A DNA stretch of 64,000 nucleotides. Source: Pseudoips prasinana (Eukaryota; Arthropoda; Insecta; Lepidoptera; Nolidae). Each line of letters begins with the position of its first letter. The first letter of the stretch is position 1. The DNA lies in assembly GCA_951640165.1 (NCBI GenBank), contig OX621252.1, positions 19,055,934 to 19,119,933 of the forward strand, given 5' to 3'. Made by a program: the position numbers and the translations under genes. This document shows positions 11,762 to 26,700 of this stretch, in pieces. The notes under the pieces were generated by a model, which was given only the letters and a program-made list of their open reading frames with translations, was not told the origin of the DNA and did not search any database.

Positions 11762-14700
11762 ATGTGGTCATTTTTCTCCCGAGATCCAACGAAGGATTTC
11801 CCTTATGATATTGGTGATCCCGTGGATGGATTACAAGATAGGAGTGTTTGGACTTTACATAAAGGCAAGAAGAGAGGAACACAGGATGAAGTATCAATAT
11901 TTTTATTCGATGTTCAGAAAAATTCGGAAACATTGTTCGACATAGCAAAGGTGTCTTTAAAGAAACTGAAGACTATGAGGCACCCTAGCCTTTTACATTA
12001 TTTAGATAGCTGTGAAACTGAGAAATTTTTATATGTGGCTACTGAGTATGTAGAGCCTTTAGTCACACATATAGAGGATATTAAACTGGAGGGCCCACAA
12101 AAGGAGCTTTTCCTTGCCTGGGGAATATTTCAAATAACTGTAAGTTCATTTATGATCTTAGGTTTTCAGTTCTAATTTTACTAATTTAATAAGGTAATTA
12201 ACAATAAGCTATTATTAAATGGGTCTTTTCATTGGTTTAACTAATTTTTGTTTTGTAGTGTTATTAGTAATAAATTACTGTTTGCAGTTCTCTCACTTTT
12301 AAAATTTCAAGAGTAATTAAGGATTTGTTACTTATAAAACACTAGTTAATTTGTTTATTAAAAAATTCAGTAGAAAAACCACACTATATATCCTGACTTT
12401 CCTTTTCAAATTCTTACTATGATAAAGTTCTACCAACTCTGACTGCAAAGGTGAAAACAAATGTGCTACATGTGTGGTCTATTGTCTAAGGAAGTTGCCT
12501 TGTTAATACTTTGGCTCCTATATATTTGTAAAGTCCCCAGCTATATAGGAATGTATATATCTAGTGTAGATTAATAATAAGTTACATCCATTCAATTTGT
12601 TATTAAACATGGTTTTGTAATTAACTCATTTATTTTGTAAACAAAGAGCTGGTCAAGTTCTAGTCAAATTCCCACACAAAGAGGGACAGATTTTTATTTT
12701 GAACTTTATTTTAGTTTTATTTTTTGTTGTTATATCAGGTTATGTTTGTTGTTTATATACCTTTTATATTTAGGTATATTCTTACCTGATCTCTGGCTAA
12801 TCTAAACATATACTAACTACATATTTCTATTGTGCATGTATTGTGGGATAAGCACTTGTCTTAGTGCATATTAGTAATTATGTGTAATGTTTGTTTTAAT
12901 ACTAAGTAGACATGCCTAAATAAATAAATCAGCTATAGAAATATACACTCTTGTGGAAATTGCAACTACCTACCTACCAATAAAGTATAAAAAGTGTAGT
13001 GAAATGAAAGAAGACTTATCATACTCTTATGATGTCTTATGTAGAAATATGACATATTTTTATGCAAATAGATTTTATTTAAGCAACTGATGTTCATTGA
13101 TTAACCAAATCCATGGTATTTACCAGCATCAGCAGCAATGTCTCTAAAATATAGTAGAAAATATTAATATGTTAGGTTGGCCTTGTATAGTATGTGAATA
13201 AATAAATTTTGACAATAATATATCAAAACTATAATTAATATAATTTTTTATTTATACAAACCTATTAAGAACATTGAGAACATTTGTAAATAGACAAAAG
13301 CAGCAATGTCTCTAAAATATAGTAGAAAATATTAATATGTTAGGTTGGCCTTGTATAGTATGTGAATAAATAAATTTTGACAATAATATATCAAAACTAA
13401 AATTAATATATTTTATTTATACAAACCTATTAATAACATTGAGAACATTTGTAAATAGACAAATCGTAAGACCTATTTTCTTGGTTTTCCTATTTGCCAT
13501 CATTCTTAACAATTATTTACATTTGAGATATAAAACTACTAATGAACGGGATTGGTTCCATCAAATTTTGAAATTAAATTTTGGTGTGAAACATGTTATA
13601 TATAAAACTTAGACAAAAACTCCTAATAATATTATAAATGCAAACGTTTGTGAGTATAGATGTATGGATGTTTCTTACTCTTTCATGCTAAAACTAGCAA
13701 TATATCCGAATAAAATATATAACATAAATTTTAATGCTGGTGAAAGCATGGGGAACAGCTTTTAATAAAATTTATAAACTAGCTTGTGTCTATTTGGTTT
13801 GGTCTATATGATTACATCAATAATTTTTAAAACTGTGGTCTATGACTATGTATAATACACATCTACCAATACTACTAAATCTCTTGACTGGACTCCTCAA
13901 GTCTCAAGTTTTGATTCTGACATGCTCACATGCACAATATTATGTGTCTCAATGTGCGAGTTTGTTTTTAACTTGTTCATGCCCCAAAAACTAAACCAAT
14001 CTGCCTGAAATTTGAAATTGAGCTATATTATAATGTGGGGCAACATATGGGATACCAATGATCCTGACAAATTGTTTGATTATCTATAATAAATTATTTA
14101 GCTACCCATACAAAATTTACAATACTTATGCTCTAATGTTCTTAACATATGTTACTAATATTGCTTTTTTTACAGAGGGCATTATCATTTCTAAACAATG
14201 ATGGCAACATGAGGCACAATAATGTTTGCCTATATTCAGTGTTTGTGACACTAGCTGGGGAATGGAAGCTTGGGGGCTTCGAATTCCTCACTTCCCAAGG
14301 ACAGGAGTCCTCTAATCCCATTCCTATTAAGATATTACCTGCACTTGAGATCTATGATCCACCTGAAAAGAAAGATCCAATAAAACTAAAGACTGTCACT
14401 AAATGGTAAGTCAATAAAATCAAGGCAGTAAAACTAGCATTATCTAATACTTGTAAAAAATAAAGATCCTTCATACAATTGATTGTTTATCAAATTCAAA
14501 CCCACCATTAAGGATGATGTATTTTAATATTAAAATTGACTTGATATTTGATTTGACAGCATGCTATCGATTTATAATTTCAATAAATTTTACATTAGCT
14601 AAATACCAGGTTGCAGGTTGCATGCAAATAGGTAAGCTGAAGGGTGCATGTGTGTGTGTGTCTATGGCTTACATACAAAAACTATTGAGCTAATGATCGA

Positions 14701-17700
14701 CATTGCACACTGACACACTAAAAACAAGACAAACAACTTAAAATATTCTAATATTTCAGACAATTATTGGTTTATTTTAATGGAGTAGAGTACAGACTTA
14801 TTTATCAGATATGACCTAATTTTCCATCATTGGGTCAATTCACTGAAACAGCTCCATAAAAAGTATTGACCTCAATTAAGATACACACTATCAAAAAGTA
14901 CAGTCGCCGATAGTTACGCGTTCTTGGATGTTTTAATGAAATATGCCTAACATTTCAATATTGTTAACTTAATATATAGGTATATATAATGTTTTTGAAT
15001 TTGAGAGGCATTATCAGTTGAGTAATTGCATAGCGATAGTGGTAGATGGCGCCGTCATTATCTATAGAATGTGTTAGGAAACATGAAGAAAGATTGAATT
15101 AGTAATAAAGGAAAAATGCTGTTTTCAATACTGTTGTCTAAAATTATTACATTAAGTTCTATTAAATGCGTTCATAGAAATAAAAACAACAGGCTTCCGT
15201 AATCATCCTACTAGGCTCAAATACTATAAATTCAAATAGTATTTGAGTCTAGATGATGACAGAAGCCTGTGCCTCTCAGCTTAGACCCTATATTTGGCAT
15301 CAGGCAAAAATATTAATAACCTTAATAAACCCTATAATCCATAATCATTAGCTTCAATGCCAATAAATGAAACATTTTTTCTACAGTTCATCAGATATGT
15401 GGGGCCTGGGTTGCTTGATATGGGAAGCATACAATGGCCCTTTGAAAAACCAACCAGCCCTGAAAACTGTGGACAATATTCCTAAACAATTATGCACACT
15501 TTACTGTGAGCTGGTCAGTGCAAACCCAGCCTCCAGGCCAAACCCTGCTGATATCATCACAAGGTATTTGAACATATTAATGTTATTAGAAGGAAATGTC
15601 GTTTTGGTTGATTGTTGCCACTCACTAAGGAGATTAAAGTATCTAGGCGGATGACATTATAGCTTATAAGCGGGAACACAATTGAATTCTCTATTTCCTC
15701 CATCTCATAATCCTATAGTATGGGCAAAGGACAGAAAGGTCATGCGGAGGGCATATGGCGTTACATGTTCTCCAAGGTACAGATTGTAACACTACCGATT
15801 TACTGACTCCAGACTGCTACTCACAAATCTTGATTGAAATTCTCAGTAGAATTTTTTGTTATACCCCGAGAATCGACACCGGGAAGTTACTATATGCGGT
15901 AAAACACGCCACTGCTTGACCCACGAATGTAACTCTAATGTGGGGCCATCTACATTGGTATTGCTGGCTATATAACACCGTTATTTATAGATCATTATTC
16001 AAATGTTTACAATAGACCAATTGGCCTATAATTGTTGAGTAATACCCAATATTGAAGGTACTAGGTACTTAAATATTGGGTACTCAACAATTTCAATTAA
16101 GTCTTTAAACTGAACAACTTATAGATAATCGTTTGTAAATCACGAAAATAATATGTTTGCCTCATACAAAGCGTTTGCGCACTTTTCTGTTCACTATTAT
16201 CTTGAGTACCTAAGTAAGTTGCTAATTTTCAAGGGTAGTTAGAACTCCTACACTATTAAGCTGGCGCAGCTAGTGATTAATCATAACCACATAATTTGTG
16301 TTAGGCCAAGCGCGCACTACGATTTTACTTCTTGCGACACGATTTTAGAATCGCTGTAAAGTATCGCAGAAAGTACAAGTAAGATTCGGTACAAGTTGCG
16401 GTACAAGTCGGAGGGAAAGAAGAAAAAAGAAAAATAATCATCGTCAATACTGGACTCATCCTTTTACAGCGGATCGATTTATCGAGGGTTTCTTTTATCA
16501 GAAACACAATGATCTTCGGCCATATCCCAAAAAGTGGTTGTTATAGAATGAACATTAAAACACTAGGTATACTAGATGGCGAATTGCAAACTCAGCTGAA
16601 GAAAGTTAGTCAATCTCAGCTAAGTAAAACAAAATAAATAAGAAATAGTCTGCCGTTTTCTGTCGCAGTGCGCGCGGGAATATACAATTCCATAAGCTGC
16701 AGTTTACTTTCGCGATAATTGCATCGCGAGCAAACGCAGCAAATTGTGACAAATCACAATTTTAAAATCGCCGTGATTTATTACTCGCATGTGCGCGCAC
16801 TGCCGTACAAACTCATACGTTACATTCCTGCGTCAAAATAATCGCGCGATAAAAAATCGTAGTGCGCACTTGGCCTTCGTCGGCAACCCCATCAAATCGG
16901 AACAAGAGGGGTATCGGCAAACAACCAGTAGTGCACCTACGTTTGCTTACGGTCTTGTGCACATACATGTTCCGCGCAAATGTCTAGTCTACGTTGCAAA
17001 TCGCCACCGAAATTCGACCATTATTATGTTGTTTAAAGTAGTAAGATAAATTCATTATTTTTAATTATGTTCCAGGTGTAGAAAATTAGGTGGATTCTTC
17101 AAAAATGATCTTATAGACACGATGCTGTTTCTTGAAGAAATTCAAATCAAAGACAAGGCTGAGAAAGGGAAGTTTTTCTCTTCACTGAGTTCTCATTTGG
17201 ACAGCTTCCCTGAGGCTGTGTGTGTACACAAGATTTTACCGCAGCTCCTAACTGCCTTCCATTATGGAGATGCTGGGTCGGCGGTATTAGCGCCTATGTT
17301 TAAGGTAAGTTATTAATAATAATTTTAAAATACTGTTATCATAGAATCATTGACGCAATGATGTGTTTGCTGTCTATCGGTAGAGTGTTCAACTGGGGAT
17401 AAAGAGCTCCTGAGTTCTAATCCCAGGTCGGGACGTAAAGTTAAATGAGGTTTTATCTGTTACGAGAACTTCTTTGTACCAGCACGGAGAAGTTAGCGGT
17501 GTTACACCCCTGTCACAAGGAGAGCACGTAAACTCGTCGGTCCTGTACATGATCTCTTATCGGTCGTGTCTGCTAGCCGTCCCATCGGAATATAAGAGAA
17601 GGAATAGAAAGTGCATCTATATTGCACACACATTTACATCTCTTACGATTATTGACCGTGTGAATAGGAATGGGCATAACCCTTGATTTAAGCCTTGGTG

Positions 17701-20700
17701 GGTAACGCAAAATGATATTAACATTTAATACCTTACAACTTACAGAATGCAAAAGTTAATATAGTATAAAATCTGCCGACTCTGCATTTCCAAAACAAGA
17801 TCGTCGCATTAACGTACAGTGGAGTTTTAATTTTACTGTAAAGGGCATAAGATCGAAAATATCATCACCACCTATTACTTCGTTGACGTCAATAGATAAG
17901 TGTTATGAAACAGCTAATATATCAAAGAGAAAACCAGAATTGGGATCAACCAATTTTTTTTATTTTTTTTAAAGTCCACGTCCGCACTTCGGAATTTAAT
18001 TCCTGTGCCGCGGGGTCATGTACAAACATATAATAAACGGACACAAATTACATCCAGACTCAGAACAACTATTTATGGGTCACGCACATAGTGGTCCAGC
18101 GCGGGACTCGAACCCGCGACACGAAGCGGCGAGGCGACTGTCTTAGCCGCTGCGCCACACGTGCAGTCATAATTTCACATTTGCCGTCCTATATTGTAAA
18201 TCCCATACTAATGGTAGGTGATTATAGGTAAACGCCTTGTCAAACTAACTGAACGTATGATATACAGATATAGGTACATAATTTAGTAATTTTACCAGTA
18301 GTTTAAGATTTGACGGTCACCATAGCCTAGTTGGTAGTGATCCTGCCTACGAAGCTGGTGGTCCTGGGTTCGAATCCCGGTAAGTGTAAATATTTGTGTG
18401 ATGAGCACGAATATTTGTTTCTGAGTCATGGATGTTTTCTAAGTATATAAGTATTTATCTATCTATATAAGTATGTATATCGTCGCCTGGTACCCATAGT
18501 ACAAGCTTTGCTTAGTTTGGGGCTAGGAAGATCTGTGTGACATTGTCCCCAGATATTATTATTATATTATTTTGCGAATGATACAACTTTTATGACATTT
18601 CAGCTGGGTAAACTGTTAGAAGACGCAGAATATCAGAAGCAGATAGTTCCGTGTGTAGTAAAGCTGTTCGCGTCCAACGACAGAACGACGCGGTCCCGGT
18701 TGCTGCAGCAACTAGACCAGTTCATTATGCATCTGCAGAATTCTACTGTAAGTTAATATTGTGTATAATGACATTATTTTTTCATCAGAATTCACTAAAG
18801 GCGGAAGAGCCATCTTATCTCAAACAAGGCAGAGCATTTATTATGGCAGCCAAACAACTGATAAACATACTTATATATTTCTGAATCATCATCATGTTAA
18901 CCTGATGATGTCCACGGCTGGACAAAGGCGTCCCCAAAAGATTTCCACAATGGACTTGTGTCCATAATTTGGAGGGATATGCCACTGGTGTAAATACTAA
19001 GCAAAAAATAAAAATATTCCATTTGCTTTTATTTTTACAGCATTAACCGCAATATTGAGCTTAAATATTGTGACTATCACCGACAGATATGGTTGTAGTT
19101 TAGCGGCTAGAGCATCTACCCTAGAGTGCTAGACATTGTAGGTTACATGCCGCCGAACGATATTTTCATGACACCTTATTCATGATTTGCCAGTTTCGAG
19201 ATTAATATAACAATGTTGTATTGTAACGTTGTACTTTGATTTAATCTTATAAACTATTACTTACAATTTAGTGTGAAATGAAGTTAACTACATGCTGATT
19301 GTGGCAGATATCTAAGACGGATGTGTTCAACACTCCGTCCCGTTCTTACATGTGAGCGGATGTTGTGTCACGCTATGATTCTTATACCAATGCCAGATGA
19401 ACATTATTATAATGTTTGTGAAAATCAATATGCACAAAAATACCGAACCCATTAACTGACCGGTTCTTACTATGGTTAGTGACCCCCAATACTAACCCAG
19501 ACGACGTGGTTTCGATCCCCACCTTTGTGTGATGAGCACTGTTATTTGTTCTGTGTCTGGGTGTAATATATCTGTAATATGTATATATTTAGAAATATAT
19601 ACCTTAGTAAATTTATCATTTGTCTGCTTGCCATTGTACATCTTCTTGGGCTTCTTGGGACCAACACAATGCGTTGTGATCGTCGTCCCAAGATATAATT
19701 AGATCATCATCATCATATCAGCCCAAAGATGCTGGAGAAAGGCATTCTCCAAAGATCTCCACAATTGTCAGTCTTGTGCTACCCGCACCCAGCATCCATC
19801 CATTCCATTTATTACATGTTTTATTATTATTGAAATAGATAAAATTTTTAAATCATGCTAGATAAATACACCTACTACTACTATTTATGACATTATTTGT
19901 AGTGGAGCTATATAAGCCCCATGCTAATAAATGTTTTATTTCATTAAAAAAATACAACGCTCGCCCTAGTGAAATGAATAAATGAATCTCTGTGTCACGG
20001 GGAATCGAAACCGAGACACTAAGTCATGTCATATGTCATATATTTTTATTCTGATACATTTATTTTTCACTTTTCGAAGTGGCAAGGCTTGAGGCTTAAC
20101 GGCTGCGCCACCTCTGCTTGTTTTAGGACTATTATTATTACTAATACTATTAGTATTTAGGTTTATTAAACGACTTCCAAAGGAGGAGGTTCTCAAGTTC
20201 ACCGGTATTTTTTTTTTTTTATGTATGTACACCGATTACTCGGAGATTTATGATCCGATTTACGTGATTCTTTTTTAGTTTGATGCGGAATAGTTGCCAT
20301 TTGGTCCCATAAAAATTTTATATAGATTGGCCCAGTAGTTTTCATTTTATGGACATTTTTGTATGAAATTTTTTGTTTAAGTGGACGATGTCGATGTTGC
20401 ACAGACGTTTGTAAATCTTAGCTAGTCAAGCTAGACTCATCCTGTTCAAGTGTGTCTTGGCATGAACATAAACAACAATTTCAGACGACTAGCGTTTCAT
20501 ACGCACGTATAAGCTTTTTTTTTGGAAGCGCATGTAGGCGCACCTTTTAGCACCAGCGTATTTTTTATGTACGTACACCGATTACGCTGAGATTTATGAA
20601 CCGATTTACGTGATTCTTCTTTAGTTTGATGCGGAATAGCTGCCATTTTTAGGGTTCTGTAGCCAAATGTCTTTCACAAAGGCTCTTCTTGATTTGTCAT

Positions 20701-23700
20701 GTCTGTATGTCTTCCCGTCCGTATGTCACAGCCACTTATTCCCGAAACTATAAGAACTATACTGTCGAATCTTGGTCAGCAGATGTATTCCGTGAACCGC
20801 ATTATGATTTTCACACAAAAATAGAAAAACAAACAATAAAATTTGGGGGTTCCCTATACTTACTTAGGACTGAATTTAAAAAAAAAATCATTAAACTATA
20901 CATGTGGGGGTGATAGGACTTCGAAAATGATATTGAGGTTTATTATATAATTTTTTCTTAACTGTATAGTTTGCGCGAGAGACACTTCCAAAGGCGTATA
21001 ATGCCCCCCCCCCCCCCTGTAACTTCTAAATTAAGAGAACCATAAAACTAAAACAAATAGATGATGTACATTACCATGCAAACTTCCACCGAAAATTGGT
21101 TTGAAAGAGATCTAGTAAGTAGTTTTTTTAATGCGTCATAAATCGTAAACCGCAATTTACCTTCCATTCTATCAACTCAAATACTTGCTGCTACGGAAAG
21201 AAACATTCCGCCTTTCACGGGCGAGTCCGACTCATTGTCTAATCAATGATAAATAAGACCTAGGCTATCAGCCCTCTGCTCAGTAGACTCGTTGGCTAAT
21301 CGATCATTAATAAGACCTAGTCTTCAACCCTCTGTTCAGCAGACTAGATGGCTATTCGATCATAAGATCATTCAATTCATAATAAGATCTAGTGTATAAG
21401 CCCTCAGCACACAGACTCGTTAGCTAGATGGTCATAAATACGGCCTAACCTATGCGCTTGCTGTTCAGACTTTCATAAATCTTAGCTAGTCTAGACTCGT
21501 ACTGTGCAAGTTTTCTTAGAGTGAACGTAATTTTATGTAGTTTTTCTTACTTTACAAACGGTCTTTTAGATCATTCACTGTCCCACAAGAACGTGAAAAA
21601 GAGTTTCGAACAACATTTTTTCGGAAGATGTTTCTTTTTTCCGTTCTCGTTTGTTGGGATCTATAGTTTTGAGGCGCGCGGCACCTTTCGAAGTCCTAAC
21701 CATAGCTAGACACTAAAAAGTAACAAATAAAAAAAACTTCGTTTAAAAAAACCGACTTCAAAAACTAAAAAGTATAAAAAAAATATCTTAATAAAGATTT
21801 AATTTAATACATCACTTATAATATAATATTAATGAAATAATATAATTTGTATGTGCTACCTATTGATAGGTTTGAAGTCGGTGCCAAGCCCTAAGCAAAA
21901 TAAAAGTTAATATGACATACAGCTTTCATACTTTGTGATGAAACTTCTACACTAGAGATTAACCTAAGTAAATAAACTTAAAGAACAATATGAAACAGAT
22001 GAAACTGTATCATAAAAATATATGACGACCGGCAACGACGTCTGCACGCTTGGGTTGTTTGTGTAGAAATACGAAGCTATCCCCCTGAAAGTAAAGCGCG
22101 GCGAGTGTGGTACCTACTATTACATTTGGCTTGGCACCGACTTCAAACCTATCAATAGGTAGCACATACAAATTATATTATTTCATTAATATTATATTAT
22201 AAGTGATGTATTAAATTAAATCTTTATTAAGATATTTTTTTTTATACTTTTTAGTTTTTGAAGCCGGTTTTTTTAAACGAAGTTTTTTTTTTCTAAAAAC
22301 GAAGTACTTCACATGAAAACAATATACAATATTAATACTATGTATATAGGTGACATTTATTTAAAATAATAACAGTGCAATACCATTGACTCATAGAAAT
22401 CATTGCGTGGTTTAAATAAATATCATATGCTGCGATCATTCCAAAATACATAGCAGACGCCGACGCCATTGTCGCGCTATTGTTCTGCACAGGTGTTAAC
22501 AATAAATTGTGATGGTATCATTATATTGCTTGTATTCCACGGAAATACATATTAATTTCGATTCAAGCGGTGGCAAAGTTTGATATTCTTGTCAAGTTGA
22601 ATGCTAAATTTTAAATTGCGAGTTTGAAAAATTGCATTATGCAAAGCATTATGAAAAGTCCTAAGTTATTATCTTATTGCCCTGGAAAGGGTAAATATCC
22701 TATGGCACATAATAAAATAGACTAACGTAATGATATATAAAATGTATATGTAAAAAAAAGGTTTGTTAAGTTGCATAAATATCGAAGTACCAAGTTCTTC
22801 GCTTTGATGAACTTCTTATTACCAAGGTGTATTTATAGACCATCAAGCATGTTTTAATCATAAATAAAGCGAATCTCTATTCTTATACATAGTGTAACAA
22901 AAAAAAGACGTAAGAAGCATTATTTGCCTATGAACAACGTGTTGCCCATTACCATGCAAGGAACGCAAAAATACATTAATTTCCCATACAAAAATATTAC
23001 CTTTTTTCACACTCTGGTTTTGTTTTAAAGTTTCCTTCACTATTTATGTTATACCTTGTATAACCCTTAAATGAGACGATAAAATCTATTATTAAAGTAG
23101 AAGGTACTATTTCCCCTTTAAAGAAAGTAAGTACGGCTGTTGGCAACACTGAGCAATACAAAATAAAACTTTCTTAGTCTATTATTGCTTCCTTTCTCTC
23201 TTATGGGATGTTCGATTCGATAGTACTACAAACAGTTCCGCAATAGATCTGTTACCTATAATAAATCATCTCATTCCCAGCTTGTCTGTATTTCCTATAT
23301 AGGGGTTAGCTGCAACCCCTAAATAGGAAATACAGACAAGCTGTCCCGCATATGATCCGGCTCGAAGGACCATGTGGGATCAGTCTTGCCTGGTTTGGAG
23401 CCATAATGCGAATGTATTTCTGGCAATAGATACTTTTAATCTTAAATCTTATTTTTACAGGTAAACGACCAAATATTCCCTCAAGTTGTGAACGGATTTA
23501 TGGACACAAACATAATAATCAGGGAGCAAACTGTCAAGTCGATAGTGCATCTTGCGTCGAAGCTCAATTACAATAACTTGAATGTGGAGGTGTTGAGGCA
23601 CTTCGCACGGCTTCAGGCCAAAGATGAGCAGGGGGGCATAAGGTACGCCAATATTTTATAATGTCAAGTACAGTCAGTCTCACAGAGACCAGAGTCTTGC

Positions 23701-26700
23701 CCACACAACCGCAACAGACGCATAGTTTGTTCGCTTCCATAGTAATTTTTCTTACAATATAATTTTTTGCCCGAATCGTATATCGAACCCGGGTCTTTTT
23801 TCTTTCGCTTGAGTCAGTGGATACTCTTTTTTCGTAATTGAAGCGTATCTAAGTAGCTACTATCGACGTAACATTAATATGTTACGTCGATTGTATCTAA
23901 ATAGAATTAAGGCAGAATGTACAAGAACTCTAAATTAAATTTGTAATGGTAATATTTGTACCTACATTCAAAGGAAATAAAGATATTCTATACAAACGAA
24001 ATACGCTATGCCCATGTTGACCTGTGCTCGTCTATGGAATGTGTTGCCATTAGTAGTACGTAAAGCATGAACACTTTGTCAGTGCCAGAGTCTTTTGAAA
24101 CGGCTACACTACTACAAGGCACATATTTCAGCACTTTCGTTAGTTCCGTAGAATATCGCCATTAATAACAGCTCAGTCGTAATTGTTTCATTTTATGGTT
24201 ATAATTTTTATGTATGTATTTATTCATTGATAAAATATAAGTACTTGTATGAAAGTAATTAAAAAACCTTACATAACCAATTTGACAGTAACTTGAAGAA
24301 TAGCTATTCTACTTGTTCAAATATAAGTCACGATATAATAATCTGCTTGTTCCTAGAATTTAATATATAAAGTTAATTTGTATACTATTCATTTTCTTAC
24401 TATTTACGAGCGCTTTTTAAAGTCTTTATGAATATAACGGTTTTTTTTTATTATTTTGTCTGTTTTAGTCATGAGGGTTGCCAACTGAATACCAGCGCAA
24501 TGTGTCACCAACCTTGCTATTGCTAAGGTGGTGACCCTTTCGGCAGAACATGCAAGAATAGTAATTTTGTGCGTTTTCACAAATCTATGTATCTAATATC
24601 TAGTAGAACCGTGTGTTATATATTTGTACTCCTCATGTTCTTGTGTGTTGTGATGAATTAAATGTTTATCATTTCATTTTGCTCGATCAGGCGCTCATAG
24701 CTAGATGCTCTCACCGGTCTGTTACTGATCGGCGAGGTTAAGCATCTAGGTTCGCGGTCAGTCCATAGATGGGTGACCGCCAAAGTGGTTTAATTTCTGA
24801 GCGTCTCCGTGATTCGGAGGGCACGTAAAGCTGACGGTCCCGGTTGTAGTCATAATATAACAGTCGTTAAGCTATGTCAGAGGCCTACTGGGCGGCTTGA
24901 ACAACCCTGACACTAGGGTAACCACTGCCCATACGATAAGAAGAAGAATATGCTCGATTATTATATTTTTTTTTGTGTTCCATAAAGCGTGATATTCAAG
25001 CACAGTTTAAACAAGAACTTGGATTGTTACTTTCAGAACGAATACAACAGTGTGTCTCGGCAAGATTGCTCAGCACTTGCATCCCCAAATCAGACAGAAA
25101 GTGTTGGTGTCAGCGTTTGTGCGGTCGACCCGGGACACATTCCCGCCGGCGCGGCAGGCGGGTGTGTTGGCGCTAGCGGCCACTCAGCAGTACTTCCTCT
25201 TGGCTGAGGTCGCTAATAGAGTGCTGCCGACCCTCTGTCCACTCACTAATGACCCGGAGAAACAGGTAAACCACATCTTCCAGAATAAATAAATCACAAG
25301 AAAATATTGTCTGTAAAAATATTACAAAGATGAAATAACTTTTTATAAGTCAACTAAACTGTTGACTGCCTCGTTAGTCTAGCGGTAGCGTGTTCAACCT
25401 CAGATAATGAGGTCCTGGGTTCAAATCCCGGGTCGGGCCAAAAAGTGAATTTTCCGTAAAAAGAAATTTCTCAGTGTCAACCCGAAGTCTGGAAGTTGGC
25501 GGTTTTACACCCCCGTGTCTCGGAGAGCACGTGAAGCTGTCGGTCCTGTACCTGACATCTTTCCGGTCGTGTCGCTAGATTGCTAGATTAAGGTCACGTA
25601 AAGCAGTTCCACTTATTCCAAAACCTTAACCTAGTTATTCTAATAACAGCACGTAGCCAACCGATGGGTCTTGAAGCCTGGAGATAGAATCCAAATTAGG
25701 TAATTTTATTATTCACGTATTCTGGTTCACAGGTCCGTGACGCTGCGTTTAGAACTATAAAAGGATTCCTAGGCAAATTAGAGAAAGTTTCAGAAGACCC
25801 TAGCCTGAAAGAAGGGATGGGTGAGTCAACATTAAAATTAATTTTGTTATAGTTTACTAGTTGATTGTATAATTTTGATACTTGAGTTAGTCTCATAGGA
25901 CAATTTTTTAAGAATATGTGACAAAGTAGCTATATTTATTACACTGTAAAATAACTTATTTCATCCTGATTGCGAACAAGTAGCAAGGTCGAATTCTTAG
26001 TAGATCTAGGGTAAACTAGACATAATGATAATTTATTTATTCTCCCATCCTCAAGTTAAGTCTTAACGTGTACACAATGTAATAAACTCTTATAGTAATT
26101 TCAACTTTGAGGGAAATTGCTGATTGTTTAGGTATTAAATAACTGTAATTAAAAGTCACCAGCGCCCTTTCGCGTGTTATAGTATACAACTAGACAATGT
26201 AACACGTGTGGCGCATCGGCTAAGACAACCGTCTCGCCGCTTTGTGTCGCGGGTTCGTGTCCCGCGCCGGACAACTATTTGTGTGACCCATAAATAGTTA
26301 TGAATCTGGATGTAATTTGTGTCCGTCTATTGTTTGTAAAGTACCCTGCGACACAGGGATTAGATTCCCTAGTGCGGGCGTTCTCAGTACCTTACATAAC
26401 ATAATTTAAACAATTAAGTTACAATAATCCACTAAGTTTAACATTTATATTGGTCTGACTGGAAATCCATTTGATTATCGTAAAATTTATAAAATTTTCG
26501 TTATTTCCTTGATATTTTCTGGTTGTGTAAGTATGTTATAATAATTTAATATGTATTTTAACGTTCTACCACAGAGGCGGATGTCCACACGGCAACACCA
26601 TCGCTGAGCAACGCCGCAGCAACATGGGCAGGGTGGGCGGTAACCGCAGTTACCGCCAAGTTCTACCGCTCGCACTCCGACACATCACGTGTAGCACATT

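Noticed and set aside
18316..18385. tRNA-like sequences at SINE heads (also 18095, 25368, 26203, 27171, 40950)
   Set aside because: Box A/B-like motifs are present, but each runs into a SINE body and lacks a full cloverleaf, so they are not functional tRNA genes.
24710..24785. A 5S rRNA gene
   Set aside because: Only the 3' half resembles 5S rRNA, and it continues into a repeated body found in four places.
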